Positions 25,090 to 33,439 of a DNA stretch of 64,000 nt are shown piece by piece; positions within the stretch are counted from its first letter, which is position 1; every line of letters starts with the position of its first letter. The DNA comes from JAICMB01 sp035295125. GTDB lineage: Bacteria; Acidobacteriota; Terriglobia; Bryobacterales; Bryobacteraceae. Under the pieces are notes generated by a model that was not told the DNA's origin, ran no database searches, and saw only the letters and a program-made list of their open reading frames with translations. The stretch lies in the NCBI GenBank assembly GCA_035295125.1, contig DATGJP010000008.1:335233-399232 (forward strand), in the 5' to 3' direction. The translations under genes and the position numbers were made by a program.

Positions 25090-28000
25090 CTAAAACTCAT
25101 ACCGCAGGCTGAACTGGAACACCCGCGGACTCGTGAGCGTACTCGTATACTGTCCAAATCGAGCCGGATTGAGAATATTCAAACTCGCACTGTAGGGATC
25201 GAACCGCACCGAGTTAGTGAGATTGAAGACCTCGCCACGAAGTTGAATGGTGTGCAACTGGTCTTTGATGTGATAGAGGCTGAAGCGCTTGCCGAGTCCG
25301 AGGTCGATCCCGAAAAACCCGTCGCCCCGGATGCCGTTGCGTTGCCCGGAATCGCCAGCCAGTGGCAGGCTGTACGCAGCCATCGCGGTTGCCGGATCGG
25401 TAAACAGGTTGGGGCCCGGCTTTCCTGACTTGGTCGGCGCGGGGCCGTTCGCGGTTGTTTGCGGAGCGGGCACGACACCGGTCTGAATGGCGTAAGAACC
25501 CACCTGCCAGTTCGTCGGCCATACGCCGCCGGCCGTCACTCCGGTAGGCAGTCCGCTGGAGTTGCGAAACACTCCATTGAGCGACCATCCACCGATCAGG
25601 CCGTCGACGAATCGATTGGCATTCCGAAGAATCGGCTTACCTTGCCCAAACGGCAGCTCCGCCACCCAGAAGGCGCTAAACAGGTGCTGCACGTCGTAAT
25701 CGGACACCGCCCTCATCTGGTTGCTGAACCATGCATTGATGATCGACGTACTGTTCGACTGGGCAAAGGCTCCCGGAGTAATCGCATTATTCTCCGGCAG
25801 CGACGCGAGGTCAATGGATTTCGAAAACGTGTAGTTGAAGTCGAATTGCACGCCTGCCGCAAAGCGCTTTCGCAACGTCCACTGCATGGCGTGATAATTC
25901 CCCGACCCGACGGAGCGCATGGCGGCCAGTGAACCGTATTGGGCGTTGAACATCGCGTATGGACCCAGGGTGCTGCAGCACAGGTCGCCGCCGGGGACAT
26001 CCAGATTGTAAAGAGCGGTCGTATAGTCGCCGCCTTGATCGCGGTAGTAGTTGTAGATGTTTTGGGTCGCGGTCAAGCCGCCGCCTGCCGCGCCCGGCCA
26101 CAGGTTCTCGAAGAAGGCAATCGGCCCCACTTTGCTCGTGGCCACCCCGTTGTTAATCATGGCGGTCAACTGTCCGGCTGCCTGGAAATATGTCATGCCG
26201 GATTTCGGATCCTTCAGGTTTGTCGGCATCGCCAGATCGTCTTTTACCAGCGAGCGCCGTGACAACCGCCCCACGTAAGAACCCTGAATCAGGAAGCCGC
26301 TCCCGAGTTCCCTTTGGATGCTGAAATCGAGGTTCATCGTGTAAGGCGCTTTCAGCTTGTCATCGATGCTGTTGGTGATGGCAAACGCATCCGGATAGGT
26401 CTGCGGGAACATGCTCGTCGCCGGTGACGGCGGGAAGAACGGACTGCTCAACGGCAAGTCGAAGGAACCTGTGAATCGCGGGTACGTCGTCGACCTGGCA
26501 TTCAATGGGTTCGTGATCAGGCTGGAGAAACCCAGCGCCGTCGCGTCCGCTGTCGTAATCAGCGATTGGCCGAAGAGGTCGTAGTACATTCCCGCGCCGG
26601 CCCGTATCGATGTCCGGTTACGTCCACCGAACAAGAACCGGCTCAAGGCGCCGTCTCCTTGCGGAGAATAGGCGATGGAAAGACGCGGCGCAAAGTCCCG
26701 TTGGAACGGGTACAATCCCCGGCCTGTCTTCTTCGACAAGTCGAATTGCACGGGGGGAGCCTGCGACTGCGGCAAACCCTGCGCTGCCAGCGCACCGCGC
26801 AGATTGAACCAATCCTCAAAGGACATTACAGGACTGGTTTGGTAACCCTGTGTCTCGTAAACCGGCGGGAACATGGAAAGCCGGAGCCCGGCCGTCACGG
26901 TAAGCGATCGCGTGACCTTCCAGGTGTCCTGCACATACAACTCATAATCCTGTTCCGCGAACCGGCGCCGGATAATCGATCCCTCGGGAAGGGCTTTCCC
27001 GGTTAGATCATAGTTCGATTGCCGGTCCAATTGCGTCAGGATGCCGAGCAGATTCGTGAACTGACGCTTGTAGACGAGGGTGTTGGCGGCATCGGCAGCC
27101 AGAAACTCTCCGCCGCTCCCGATGAGCCCGCTGGAATTCGCAATCGCGTCGCTGAACGAGTTCCCCTGGTTGTTGCGATTATTCCAGATCAGCCGGATCA
27201 CACCGCCGAAACCTACCGTGTGCGCCCCTTTGATCCAGGACATGTCCTCGCTGAACTGGTGCACGGGGATGGTGCGCGCCAGTCCCCGGGTTTGAGCATA
27301 CCGCGAGGTGATGTCGCGCAGAGTGGCCTCACCGGCCAGTTGAACGCCGGTGTTCTCGGCACCTTGCCGCGTATAGCCGTAGTGGAAGTTACTGATTAAA
27401 GTCGGACGCAGAATTCCCGTATACCCGACGACATACCCTTTGTTATTCGACAGAAAAACGCTCGAAGGAGGGTCGCCGGGGAATTCAGGCAGGCCATTCG
27501 CATACCGGTCGTCTTGCAGGTTCCCGCGCCAAAACAGCGTATGTTTCCCGTTCCGGTCGAGCAGGTAGTCGAAACGCGCCACATACGTGTTCCAATCGAG
27601 CGGTGTCGAGGCGTTGAAAAGGAATCCGGACGTGTTCAGGCTGTCGCCCGCCGCGGAACTGTTGGGAAGCGGATACGTCTTCAACATGGCTAGCACCGCC
27701 TGGTTCTCGCCAATTCCGAGCGGGTCCAGAGCCTTCACCTGGTCCGGAGTCAGCTTGCCAATGGTTCCGTCCTTTCGCATATAGGTGAAGATTCCGTTCC
27801 GGAAATCCGCGGTAGGAACGGTTCGCGCCCCGCTGAGTGTTTCGCTGCGATCCTTGCGTCCCTCCCAATTCAGGAAGAAAAAGAAACGATCCCTCTTCAC
27901 TGGGCCGCCTAACGATACGCCATAGACATTCCGATCCAGCTTCGCGCGGGGTAAGCCCGACGCATTCGCAAAGAAATCGTTGGCGCTGGTCGCCGTGTTT

Positions 28001-28776
28001 CTCAGAAACTCGTATACCGAGCCGTGAATGATGTTGGAGCCGCTCTTGGTAGTGAGCGTCACCTGCGCCCCGGAAGTGCGACCGAAATCCGCGTTCGCAT
28101 TCGTGGTGATCGTCCGGAAATCGGCCACTGAATCGAGCGTGACGCGCAGTACACTCGTGAAGGCGGAACGATTCTGCTGGTCGTTCACGTCCATCCCGTC
28201 GAGCGTTACGTTTGCCTGGTCGCTCTTGCCCCCGTTGACGGAACCACTGCGAAAATCGGGTAACCGGGCCGGGTCCGGATCTTTGAGGTAGGTAACGCCG
28301 GGTTGCAGCGACAGCAGGCCCACTACGTTGCGAGCCTCAAAGGGAAGTTGCGTAATCGGCTTGTCTCCAATCGCATTGCCGATTGAGGCATCAGTCGTGT
28401 TCACCTGCACAGCCTCGGCCGAAACCGCAACCGAGGTCGCAACCGTCCCGAGTTTTTCGAAAATGATCGGAATTGTCGCGGGGCTGCTGACCAGCAGGCG
28501 GATATCTGTGACCGTGACGTCAGTAAACCCCGACGCCTTGGCCATCATCCGGTAACGGCCAGGCTGAACCTGGGTAAACGCATAACGCCCTTGGGAATCG
28601 GACTGTGCCTCCCTCTGTGCGTCGGTGTCTGTGTTGATAAGCGTGATGCTTGCGGCGGGTACGACTGCGCCGGTTGGATCCGTTACGGTGCCACTAAGTG
28701 ATGTTGTGCCTTGCGCGCTAAGCAGGACGATGGACAACAGCCACAGGGCGGAGACAATAACAGCACGGTTGGGCAT
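25090..28776 (-). CDS. Oar-like TonB-dependent receptor with carboxypeptidase-regulatory-like domain
   Basis: A 1228-residue outer-membrane receptor with a signal peptide (VIVSALWLLSIVLLSAQG), an N-terminal CarbopepD_reg domain (LSGTVTDPTGAVVPAASITL, YAFTQVQPGRYRMMAKASGF), a plug with DGMDVNDQQNRSAF, and a barrel ending RVFQFSLRYEF with terminal Phe. It is about 180 residues longer than the receptor at 19803. AAGGGGGTG precedes the ATG and a good promoter lies 49 bases upstream. It converges with the dehydratase gene: only six bases separate the stops and no terminator fits between. Confidence 0.92.
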   Translation of the reverse strand: MPNRAVIVSALWLLSIVLLSAQGTTSLSGTVTDPTGAVVPAASITLINTDTDAQREAQSDSQGRYAFTQVQPGRYRMMAKASGFTDVTVTDIRLLVSSPATIPIIFEKLGTVATSVAVSAEAVQVNTTDASIGNAIGDKPITQLPFEARNVVGLLSLQPGVTYLKDPDPARLPDFRSGSVNGGKSDQANVTLDGMDVNDQQNRSAFTSVLRVTLDSVADFRTITTNANADFGRTSGAQVTLTTKSGSNIIHGSVYEFLRNTATSANDFFANASGLPRAKLDRNVYGVSLGGPVKRDRFFFFLNWEGRKDRSETLSGARTVPTADFRNGIFTYMRKDGTIGKLTPDQVKALDPLGIGENQAVLAMLKTYPLPNSSAAGDSLNTSGFLFNASTPLDWNTYVARFDYLLDRNGKHTLFWRGNLQDDRYANGLPEFPGDPPSSVFLSNNKGYVVGYTGILRPTLISNFHYGYTRQGAENTGVQLAGEATLRDITSRYAQTRGLARTIPVHQFSEDMSWIKGAHTVGFGGVIRLIWNNRNNQGNSFSDAIANSSGLIGSGGEFLAADAANTLVYKRQFTNLLGILTQLDRQSNYDLTGKALPEGSIIRRRFAEQDYELYVQDTWKVTRSLTVTAGLRLSMFPPVYETQGYQTSPVMSFEDWFNLRGALAAQGLPQSQAPPVQFDLSKKTGRGLYPFQRDFAPRLSIAYSPQGDGALSRFLFGGRNRTSIRAGAGMYYDLFGQSLITTADATALGFSSLITNPLNARSTTYPRFTGSFDLPLSSPFFPPSPATSMFPQTYPDAFAITNSIDDKLKAPYTMNLDFSIQRELGSGFLIQGSYVGRLSRRSLVKDDLAMPTNLKDPKSGMTYFQAAGQLTAMINNGVATSKVGPIAFFENLWPGAAGGGLTATQNIYNYYRDQGGDYTTALYNLDVPGGDLCCSTLGPYAMFNAQYGSLAAMRSVGSGNYHAMQWTLRKRFAAGVQFDFNYTFSKSIDLASLPENNAITPGAFAQSNSTSIINAWFSNQMRAVSDYDVQHLFSAFWVAELPFGQGKPILRNANRFVDGLIGGWSLNGVFRNSSGLPTGVTAGGVWPTNWQVGSYAIQTGVVPAPQTTANGPAPTKSGKPGPNLFTDPATAMAAYSLPLAGDSGQRNGIRGDGFFGIDLGLGKRFSLYHIKDQLHTIQLRGEVFNLTNSVRFDPYSASLNILNPARFGQYTSTLTSPRVFQFSLRYEF

Positions 28777-28824
28777 AGTGCACCCCCTTGTTCCGTTAGT
28801 TGCTAGGTTATGACTCCGGTTCCG

Positions 28825-28853
28825 ATCATGCGCTATCCGGCCGCGTGAGTCAA
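28825..28853 (-). promoter_or_regulatory. Sigma-70 promoter of the second Oar-like receptor
   Basis: Minus strand TTGACT (28853-28848), 17 bases, CATGAT (28830-28825). It gives a leader of about 42 bases ending in the AAGGGGGTG ribosome site before the ATG at 28776. Confidence 0.6.
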
Positions 28854-28868
28854 TAGCGACGATGCCAA

Positions 28869-30566
28869 CTACTGCTGAGGCTCGGTAATCTTCAGGAACT
28901 GATCTGCCGGCACGTTCTTCAAAGCCTGCACGCGGCCGCGCGGCCAGCGAATCTCAACGGAGCTGATCTGCTTCTCCACTCCCAGGCCAAAATGGACCCG
29001 TTTATCGCTCGAAGACATGAAGCCAACGCTAACTGACACATGGTCATACAAAACGCGTCCAGAGCCGGTTGTAACTTTCACCCTGGCCCCGATCGCATCT
29101 CGGTTGCTAACTCGGCCGGTCAGTTCCAGCACCAGCCAGTGGTGCCCATTGTCGGCAGAGTTAATCAAAATCCGAGGCGGCTCATTTAGAGACGTGACCA
29201 CAATGTCCGGAAAGCCATCATTGTTCAGATCGCCAAAAGCCGATCCCCGCTGATACCCGACGCGAAGAAAATCTTTACCCATGGCATCCGACACATCTTC
29301 GAACTGCTTGCCGCCGAGGTTCGCGAACATCGTGTCGTGCTGCCGCGCGTTCGGCTTGACGTTGTCCACGTCGCCATTCGCCGAATAAAGATCCTTCCAG
29401 CCGTCGTTGTCGAAATCGATAAAGCCATTGCTCCAGCCGGAATATGCGGCGCTCAACTGCCGCACATGCTCCTGCGGCGACACGTAACGAAAGCTGTCCC
29501 CGGCGTTCTGAAACAGCCCCCAGATCTGCCCCATCAGGTTGTTGTAAAAGATGTCAACGCGCCCGTCATTGTCGTAATCCTTGGCATCGCTTCCCATCGA
29601 CGACACCGCGCGCGCGGTATCGTCGTACGCAACGCCGAGTTCCAGCCCCTGCTCTTCAAACTTCCCGTTCCCCTGGTTAATGAACAGCGAATTCGGCTCT
29701 GTATCGTTGGCAATGAAGACGTCTTGCAACCCGTCATCGTTGAAGTCGGCAATCGAAATCCCCATGCCTTTTCCGGGCGAGCCTCCAAAACCCGACTTTT
29801 CGGTGACGTCTTCAAACTTCCCGTGCCCCAGGTTGTGATACAGCCTTGGAGGAACGGCTTCATAGTACAGTCGCGGATCGCAGTAATACTCAACACCCGA
29901 CGCGGAACACCGCTTATCCGTCTGGGGAGTCCACAAGGTGTAATTCGACACCACCAGGTCGAGCAGCCCGTCGCTGTCGTAGTCGAACCATGCCGCCCCG
30001 ACGCTCATGGTCATCGCTGGTTTCGCGGCCAGACCTGATTGCTCAGTGACATCAGTGAACGTGCCGTCGCCGTTGTTGTGATATAGCGTATTCCGCCCCG
30101 CGCCCGCGATAAACAGATCCTCGAATCCGTCGTTGTCGTAGTCCCCCGCGGCAACGCCCAGGCTGTATCCGATCTTCTCGCCCGCAAGTCCTGCCTTCTT
30201 CGTGACATCTTCAAACGTGCCGTCGCCCCGATTCCGCAGCAGGCAGTTGTAAAAAGCTGGCCCTGTCTTCTCCAAGACCGGCAGCTTCGCGCCGTTCGTG
30301 AAAAAGATGTCCATCTTGCCGTCGTTATCGAAATCGAAAATCGCGACCCCGCCCGCCATCGGCTGCACGAAATACTTCCTCGGCGACAGGTCGTTATTCG
30401 TGACATACGAGAACTTCGAGCGGCCCGCGATATTCGTGAAGTGCGGCCGCGTCACGCTCGCGCCACGGTAGGCGACCGCCAGCAGAAGCCCCAACAGTAT
30501 GAGCGAGGCTGTGGAGGGGTGAAGCAGCCGGTGTCGCCTGCCTTTTGATCTCTTGAAGCGCCTCAC
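28869..30566 (-). CDS. CRTAC1/ASPIC-type FG-GAP repeat protein with N-terminal membrane signal
   Basis: With a GTG start at 30566, eight bases after the upstream TPR stop, the protein has 565 residues. A very basic N-terminus (RRFKRSKGRRHR) precedes a hydrophobic segment (ASLILLGLLLAVAY), then repeated calcium-loop blades (DFDNDGKMDIFFTNG, DYDNDGFEDLFIAG, DYDSDGLLDLVVSN, DFNDDGLQDVFI, DYDNDGRVDIFYNN, DFDNDGWKDLYSANG) and a final ASPIC/UnbV domain (SNRDAIGARVKVTTG, VEIRWPRGRVQ). The frame is open upstream for 61 codons inside the TPR gene but that part is arginine-rich shadow sequence. A family B repeat overlaps the signal-coding region. Confidence 0.83.
   Translation of the reverse strand: MRRFKRSKGRRHRLLHPSTASLILLGLLLAVAYRGASVTRPHFTNIAGRSKFSYVTNNDLSPRKYFVQPMAGGVAIFDFDNDGKMDIFFTNGAKLPVLEKTGPAFYNCLLRNRGDGTFEDVTKKAGLAGEKIGYSLGVAAGDYDNDGFEDLFIAGAGRNTLYHNNGDGTFTDVTEQSGLAAKPAMTMSVGAAWFDYDSDGLLDLVVSNYTLWTPQTDKRCSASGVEYYCDPRLYYEAVPPRLYHNLGHGKFEDVTEKSGFGGSPGKGMGISIADFNDDGLQDVFIANDTEPNSLFINQGNGKFEEQGLELGVAYDDTARAVSSMGSDAKDYDNDGRVDIFYNNLMGQIWGLFQNAGDSFRYVSPQEHVRQLSAAYSGWSNGFIDFDNDGWKDLYSANGDVDNVKPNARQHDTMFANLGGKQFEDVSDAMGKDFLRVGYQRGSAFGDLNNDGFPDIVVTSLNEPPRILINSADNGHHWLVLELTGRVSNRDAIGARVKVTTGSGRVLYDHVSVSVGFMSSSDKRVHFGLGVEKQISSVEIRWPRGRVQALKNVPADQFLKITEPQQ
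30509..30546. repeat. Family B repeat-like sequence inside the start of the CRTAC1 gene
   Basis: TGTGGAGGGGTGAAGCAGCC and GGTGTCGCCTGCCTTTT resemble 35388-35425 (TGTGGAAGGGTGGCGCAGGC, CATTTCGCCTGCCTTTGG). It encodes part of the basic N-terminus in the present call. Confidence 0.4.
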
Positions 30567-30573
30567 GGCAAGA

Positions 30574-31512
30574 TTACTGCTTGTCAGTAGGCGCACCCGA
30601 AACGTTCTTCCGCAGGGTCTTAGTATTCTGATTAATCTTCTCGGAAGTGCTTTTCTGCAGTGCAAATTCCCGGTTCGCGTCTTCCTTCCGGCCGAGCCGC
30701 TGATAAGCCGTCGCCAGAGCGAAGTGCGTGGTGGGATTCTGCGGCGCAAGTTTCGCGGCGGCCTCCAGAGGCGCTACCGCATCGGCCGGCTTGCCGGAAT
30801 CGAGCAGCGACCGTCCCAGTCCATAAAACGCATCCGCGAATCCCGGATAAAACTGCGTCGCGCGAGTGAAATGCTCGATCGCCGCCGGCAGTTTATTTTC
30901 CTGCCGCGACAACTCGCCCAGATAATATTCCGCGCCCGCGTTTTGAGGATTGATCTTTAACTCCGCCTCAAACTCCTTGCGGGCCTCTTCCGAACTATTG
31001 GGAGATCCCGGCTGCGAAAGGATCAGCCCGCCGATGCGGTAATGAATCCCCGGCCGGTCCGGCGTGCGTTTGAGCAACACCCGATACTCAGCAACGGCTT
31101 TCGCGATCTCGCCATGACGCTCGAAGTTCTCGGCATTCAACTCGATCACAAATGGTGAATCCGGCGCCGAATCCATCAACTCCTTCGAATTGCGCTCGCT
31201 TAACTCAGAAAACACGTGCACCGCCAGAAACAGCACCTCGGCGTCTTTGGGGAACGCCTGCTGCAGCCAGCCGAGGAAGCTCATGGCGTCGTTCTGCTGG
31301 TTCAGCAGCATCGAACATCGCACGCCCGCGAAGCTGACCGTCCTCTTGGTGTCGACACTATTCGAGGCATCGCGCATGGCCCGGTCCAGCAGCGGCATGG
31401 CGTCCTGGCAGTGCCCATCGAGCGCCAGCTTCACCCCCTGCTCGGCGGCAGTAGGTTCGGCCGCGGTCAAGAAACCAGCAGCCAAAACAGCGACGACCAC
31501 AATACGGTGCAT
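30574..31512 (-). CDS. Secreted TPR protein
   Basis: A 312-residue protein with signal peptide (MHRIVVVAVLAAGFLTAAEP) and several TPR units in the second half (GEIAKAVAEYRVLLKRTPDR, AEYYLGELSRQENKLPAAIE, ADAFYGLGRSLLDSGKPADA, THFALATAYQRLGRKEDANR). The gene is followed after eight bases by the CRTAC1 gene, so they are likely co-expressed. CRTAC1 and TPR proteins are frequent neighbours in Acidobacteria (recollection, not computed). No ribosome site is obvious upstream. Confidence 0.82.
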   Translation of the reverse strand: MHRIVVVAVLAAGFLTAAEPTAAEQGVKLALDGHCQDAMPLLDRAMRDASNSVDTKRTVSFAGVRCSMLLNQQNDAMSFLGWLQQAFPKDAEVLFLAVHVFSELSERNSKELMDSAPDSPFVIELNAENFERHGEIAKAVAEYRVLLKRTPDRPGIHYRIGGLILSQPGSPNSSEEARKEFEAELKINPQNAGAEYYLGELSRQENKLPAAIEHFTRATQFYPGFADAFYGLGRSLLDSGKPADAVAPLEAAAKLAPQNPTTHFALATAYQRLGRKEDANREFALQKSTSEKINQNTKTLRKNVSGAPTDKQ

Positions 31513-31555
31513 GAAAGGTTAATCCTATTTTTGCAGAAATTGCTATGATGTCCGC

Positions 31556-32494
31556 TTGCTTCCCACTCTCGAACAGATCCAGTCGGCGCGTTCGACCATC
31601 GCGGGGACCGCTATCCGCACCCCGCTTGTCCGGTTCAACGAAGACGGTCCGGCGGAGATTTACCTCAAACTGGAGAATCTCCAGCCCATCGGAGCGTTCA
31701 AAATCCGCGGCGCAGCTAACGCCATCGCCCGCATTCCACGCGAGGAGCTGTCGAAAGGTGTGATCACCGCCTCGGCGGGCAACATGGCGCAAGGCGTCGC
31801 CTGGTGCGCCCGCGACCTCGGCATTCCCTGCACCGTCATTTCACCCGATACCGCCCCCGCCGCCAAGATTTCCGCCGTCGAGCGGCTCGGCGGCAAGGTC
31901 ATCAAGGCGCCCTTCGAGGATTGGTGGCGCGCCTTCGAGCAGCGCGCATACCCGGGCGTAGAAGGGCGCTTCATTCACGCTTTCGATGACCTCGACGTGA
32001 TGGCCGGCAACGGCACCATAGGCCTGGAAATCATCGAGGATCTCCCCGATGTCGACGCCGTGGTGGTCCCCTTTGGAGGTGGCGGTCTCGCCTGTGGCAT
32101 CGCAGCCGCAATCAAGGCGGTAAAACCGGCTTGCCGCTGCTATGCCGCCGAAGTCGACACCGCGGCGCCCCTCGTCAGAGCCATGGAAGCGGGAAAGCCG
32201 CAGACGGTCCCATACCAAACCTCGTTCGTGGATGGAATCGGCTCGAAAACCGTTTTTCCCCAGATGCTCGAGCGGGCCCTCCAACTGCTCGAAGCATCTC
32301 TGGTCACGACTCTGGACGAGATTGCCTCGGCGATTCGAATCCTGGTTCAACGCAACCGCATCGTCGCGGAGGGAGCGGGCGCCTGTGGAGTGGCCGCCGC
32401 GCGAGCCGGACGCGCCGGAACCGGCAAAGTCGTCTGCATCGTTTCCGGCGGAAACATCGACGCCGCAAAACTCGCGGCCATCCTGACCGCCTGA
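31556..32494 (+). CDS. Threonine/serine dehydratase-like PLP enzyme (fold type II)
   Basis: A 312-residue enzyme with the Schiff-base lysine K49 (IGAFKIRGA), the substrate loop SAGNMAQGVAW (73-83), the phosphate-binding loop FGGGGLACG (about 173-181) and C-terminal SGGN. These mark the threonine deaminase/serine racemase group. There is no C-terminal ACT domain, so a catabolic or racemase role is more likely than isoleucine biosynthesis. The first codon appears to be TTG at 31556. ATG codons at 31545 and 31548 are out of frame and no ribosome site is seen. It diverges from the TPR gene and sits upstream of tRNA-Arg. Confidence 0.85.
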   Translation: MLPTLEQIQSARSTIAGTAIRTPLVRFNEDGPAEIYLKLENLQPIGAFKIRGAANAIARIPREELSKGVITASAGNMAQGVAWCARDLGIPCTVISPDTAPAAKISAVERLGGKVIKAPFEDWWRAFEQRAYPGVEGRFIHAFDDLDVMAGNGTIGLEIIEDLPDVDAVVVPFGGGGLACGIAAAIKAVKPACRCYAAEVDTAAPLVRAMEAGKPQTVPYQTSFVDGIGSKTVFPQMLERALQLLEASLVTTLDEIASAIRILVQRNRIVAEGAGACGVAAARAGRAGTGKVVCIVSGGNIDAAKLAAILTA

Positions 32495-32500
32495 CGCCTC

Positions 32501-32556
32501 GCGGTAACGCAGCCTCAGGCTGCCCTGAGGCCGGCTGAAGCCGGCGGTACTGTATT
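32501..32556. repeat. Intergenic palindromic repeat, family A
   Basis: GCGGTAACGCAGCCTCAGGC then TGCCCTGAGGCCGGCTGAAG and CCGGCGGTACTGTATTTCAG. It contains hairpins AGCCTCAGGCT and CCGGCTGAAGCCGG and matches 23341-23398 in the same orientation. Confidence 0.7.
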
Positions 32557-32606
32557 TCAGCTCTTCGTACATGCTTGTCTTACCGAGAGGCAAGCCTCAC
32601 GGCTGA

Positions 32607-32612
32607 TATAAT
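32607..32612 (+). promoter_or_regulatory. -10 box of the tRNA-Arg gene
   Basis: A perfect TATAAT ends 11 bases before the first tRNA base. No -35 of good quality lies at 16-18 bases, so only the -10 element is called. Confidence 0.5.
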
Positions 32613-32623
32613 GAATCGGACAT

Positions 32624-32701
32624 GCGCCCGTAGCTCAGTCTGGATAGAGCGTTTGCCTCCGGAGCAAAAGGTCAGAGGTTCGAATCCTCTCGGGCGTACC
32701 A
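32624..32701 (+). tRNA. tRNA-Arg(CCG)
   Basis: A complete cloverleaf can be drawn: acceptor GCGCCCG/CGGGCGT, D stem GCTC/GAGC, anticodon stem TTTGC/GCAAA with loop CTCCGGA (anticodon CCG at 32659-32661), T arm AGAGG-TTCGAAT-CCTCT, discriminator A and encoded CCA at 32699-32701. The first acceptor pair is G-U. It reads the CGG arginine codon. Confidence 0.95.
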
Positions 32702-32752
32702 CTTCTCTATACTTAGCCCGCCCGGTCCCCACGCATCCGCTCCTTTGACCTT

Positions 32753-33046
32753 TTGCCCAGGCGAAGTTTTGTCCACTTGTCGTCCAAACGATTGGCAGAG
32801 TTCTTAAGAAATCGGCCAAGCCGGCCGCGAAGCCGAAGAACGAAGCCAAGCCTATCAAGGCTAGACAAGCCCGCCAAGAAGGCGACCGCGAATGAGGAGC
32901 GCAGCAACAGGAAAGCCGAAGTCATCAAGCTCCTTCAGCGGGCGAAAGGCCCAAGCTTGAACGAGATCGTGGAACAAACGTCGTGGCAACGGCACACCGT
33001 TCGCGGAATGATAAGGTTGCTCGGTTCGAAAGGTGGCTACAAAACT
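32753..33046 (+). pseudogene. Remnant of a DUF3489-type helix-turn-helix gene
   Basis: The plus frame encodes RKAEVIKLLQRAKGPSLNEI and then EQTSWQRHTVRGMI (32905-33020), which closely resemble the core of DUF3489 (usually KVIALLxRPEGATLxEIMxATGWQxHSVRGFI). The lysine/alanine-rich N-terminal region that normally precedes it is found in another frame (SAKPAAKPKNEAKPIKARQA) and ends at a stop, so a frameshift near 32870 is likely. Past RGMI the expected C-terminus is missing. Read as a broken gene, perhaps from a mobile element, next to tRNA-Arg. Confidence 0.55.
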
Positions 33047-33400
33047 GAGCTGAGTGACTCCGTTCGTGCGACCCGGTGCGATGCCGAAATAGACCACGTC
33101 AACCGGAAGCTGATAAAAGGCAGTTTGGCCGAACTTATACCGCAGCGAGACTCGAATGTTATATCGAGTGCTGGGAACCGCGGAGCTAGTTAACGCGCCA
33201 TCCGGCGTCGCGGAATCGAAGATACCAAAGCCGGTTCCGAATAACGAGAGCATCGAGCCTGTCATAGCGGGATTGGATGGACTGATTCACAAAGCCATCC
33301 TCGTAGAATGCGGCGGGCTGGAGTTCTCTCTCACTATCGAAGACGTAAGCGAACACGCACGACTCAACCTGCCTGGGACCCCTGCCTCGGAGAGTTGATG
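33031..33400 (-). pseudogene. Remnant of a TIGR03437 C-terminal domain gene
   Basis: On the minus strand ERELQPAAFYEDGFVN is followed, after a one-base frame change near 33285, by SPSNPAMTGSMLSLFGTGFG, ATPDGALTSS and PVDVVYFGIAPGRTNGVTQL. This is the order of motifs in the Solibacter-type C-terminal domain, seen intact in the neighbouring gene as PAEPGEIVTLYATGFGP, VPDGTPAA and YAGLAPGYVGLYQINL. Most of the N-terminal protein is absent and the 3' end abuts the DUF3489 remnant near 33031, marking a rearrangement junction. Confidence 0.55.
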
Positions 33401-33439
33401 CGAGAATCAGACGTCTTGTCCTTAGCCCGACCGAGAGAT

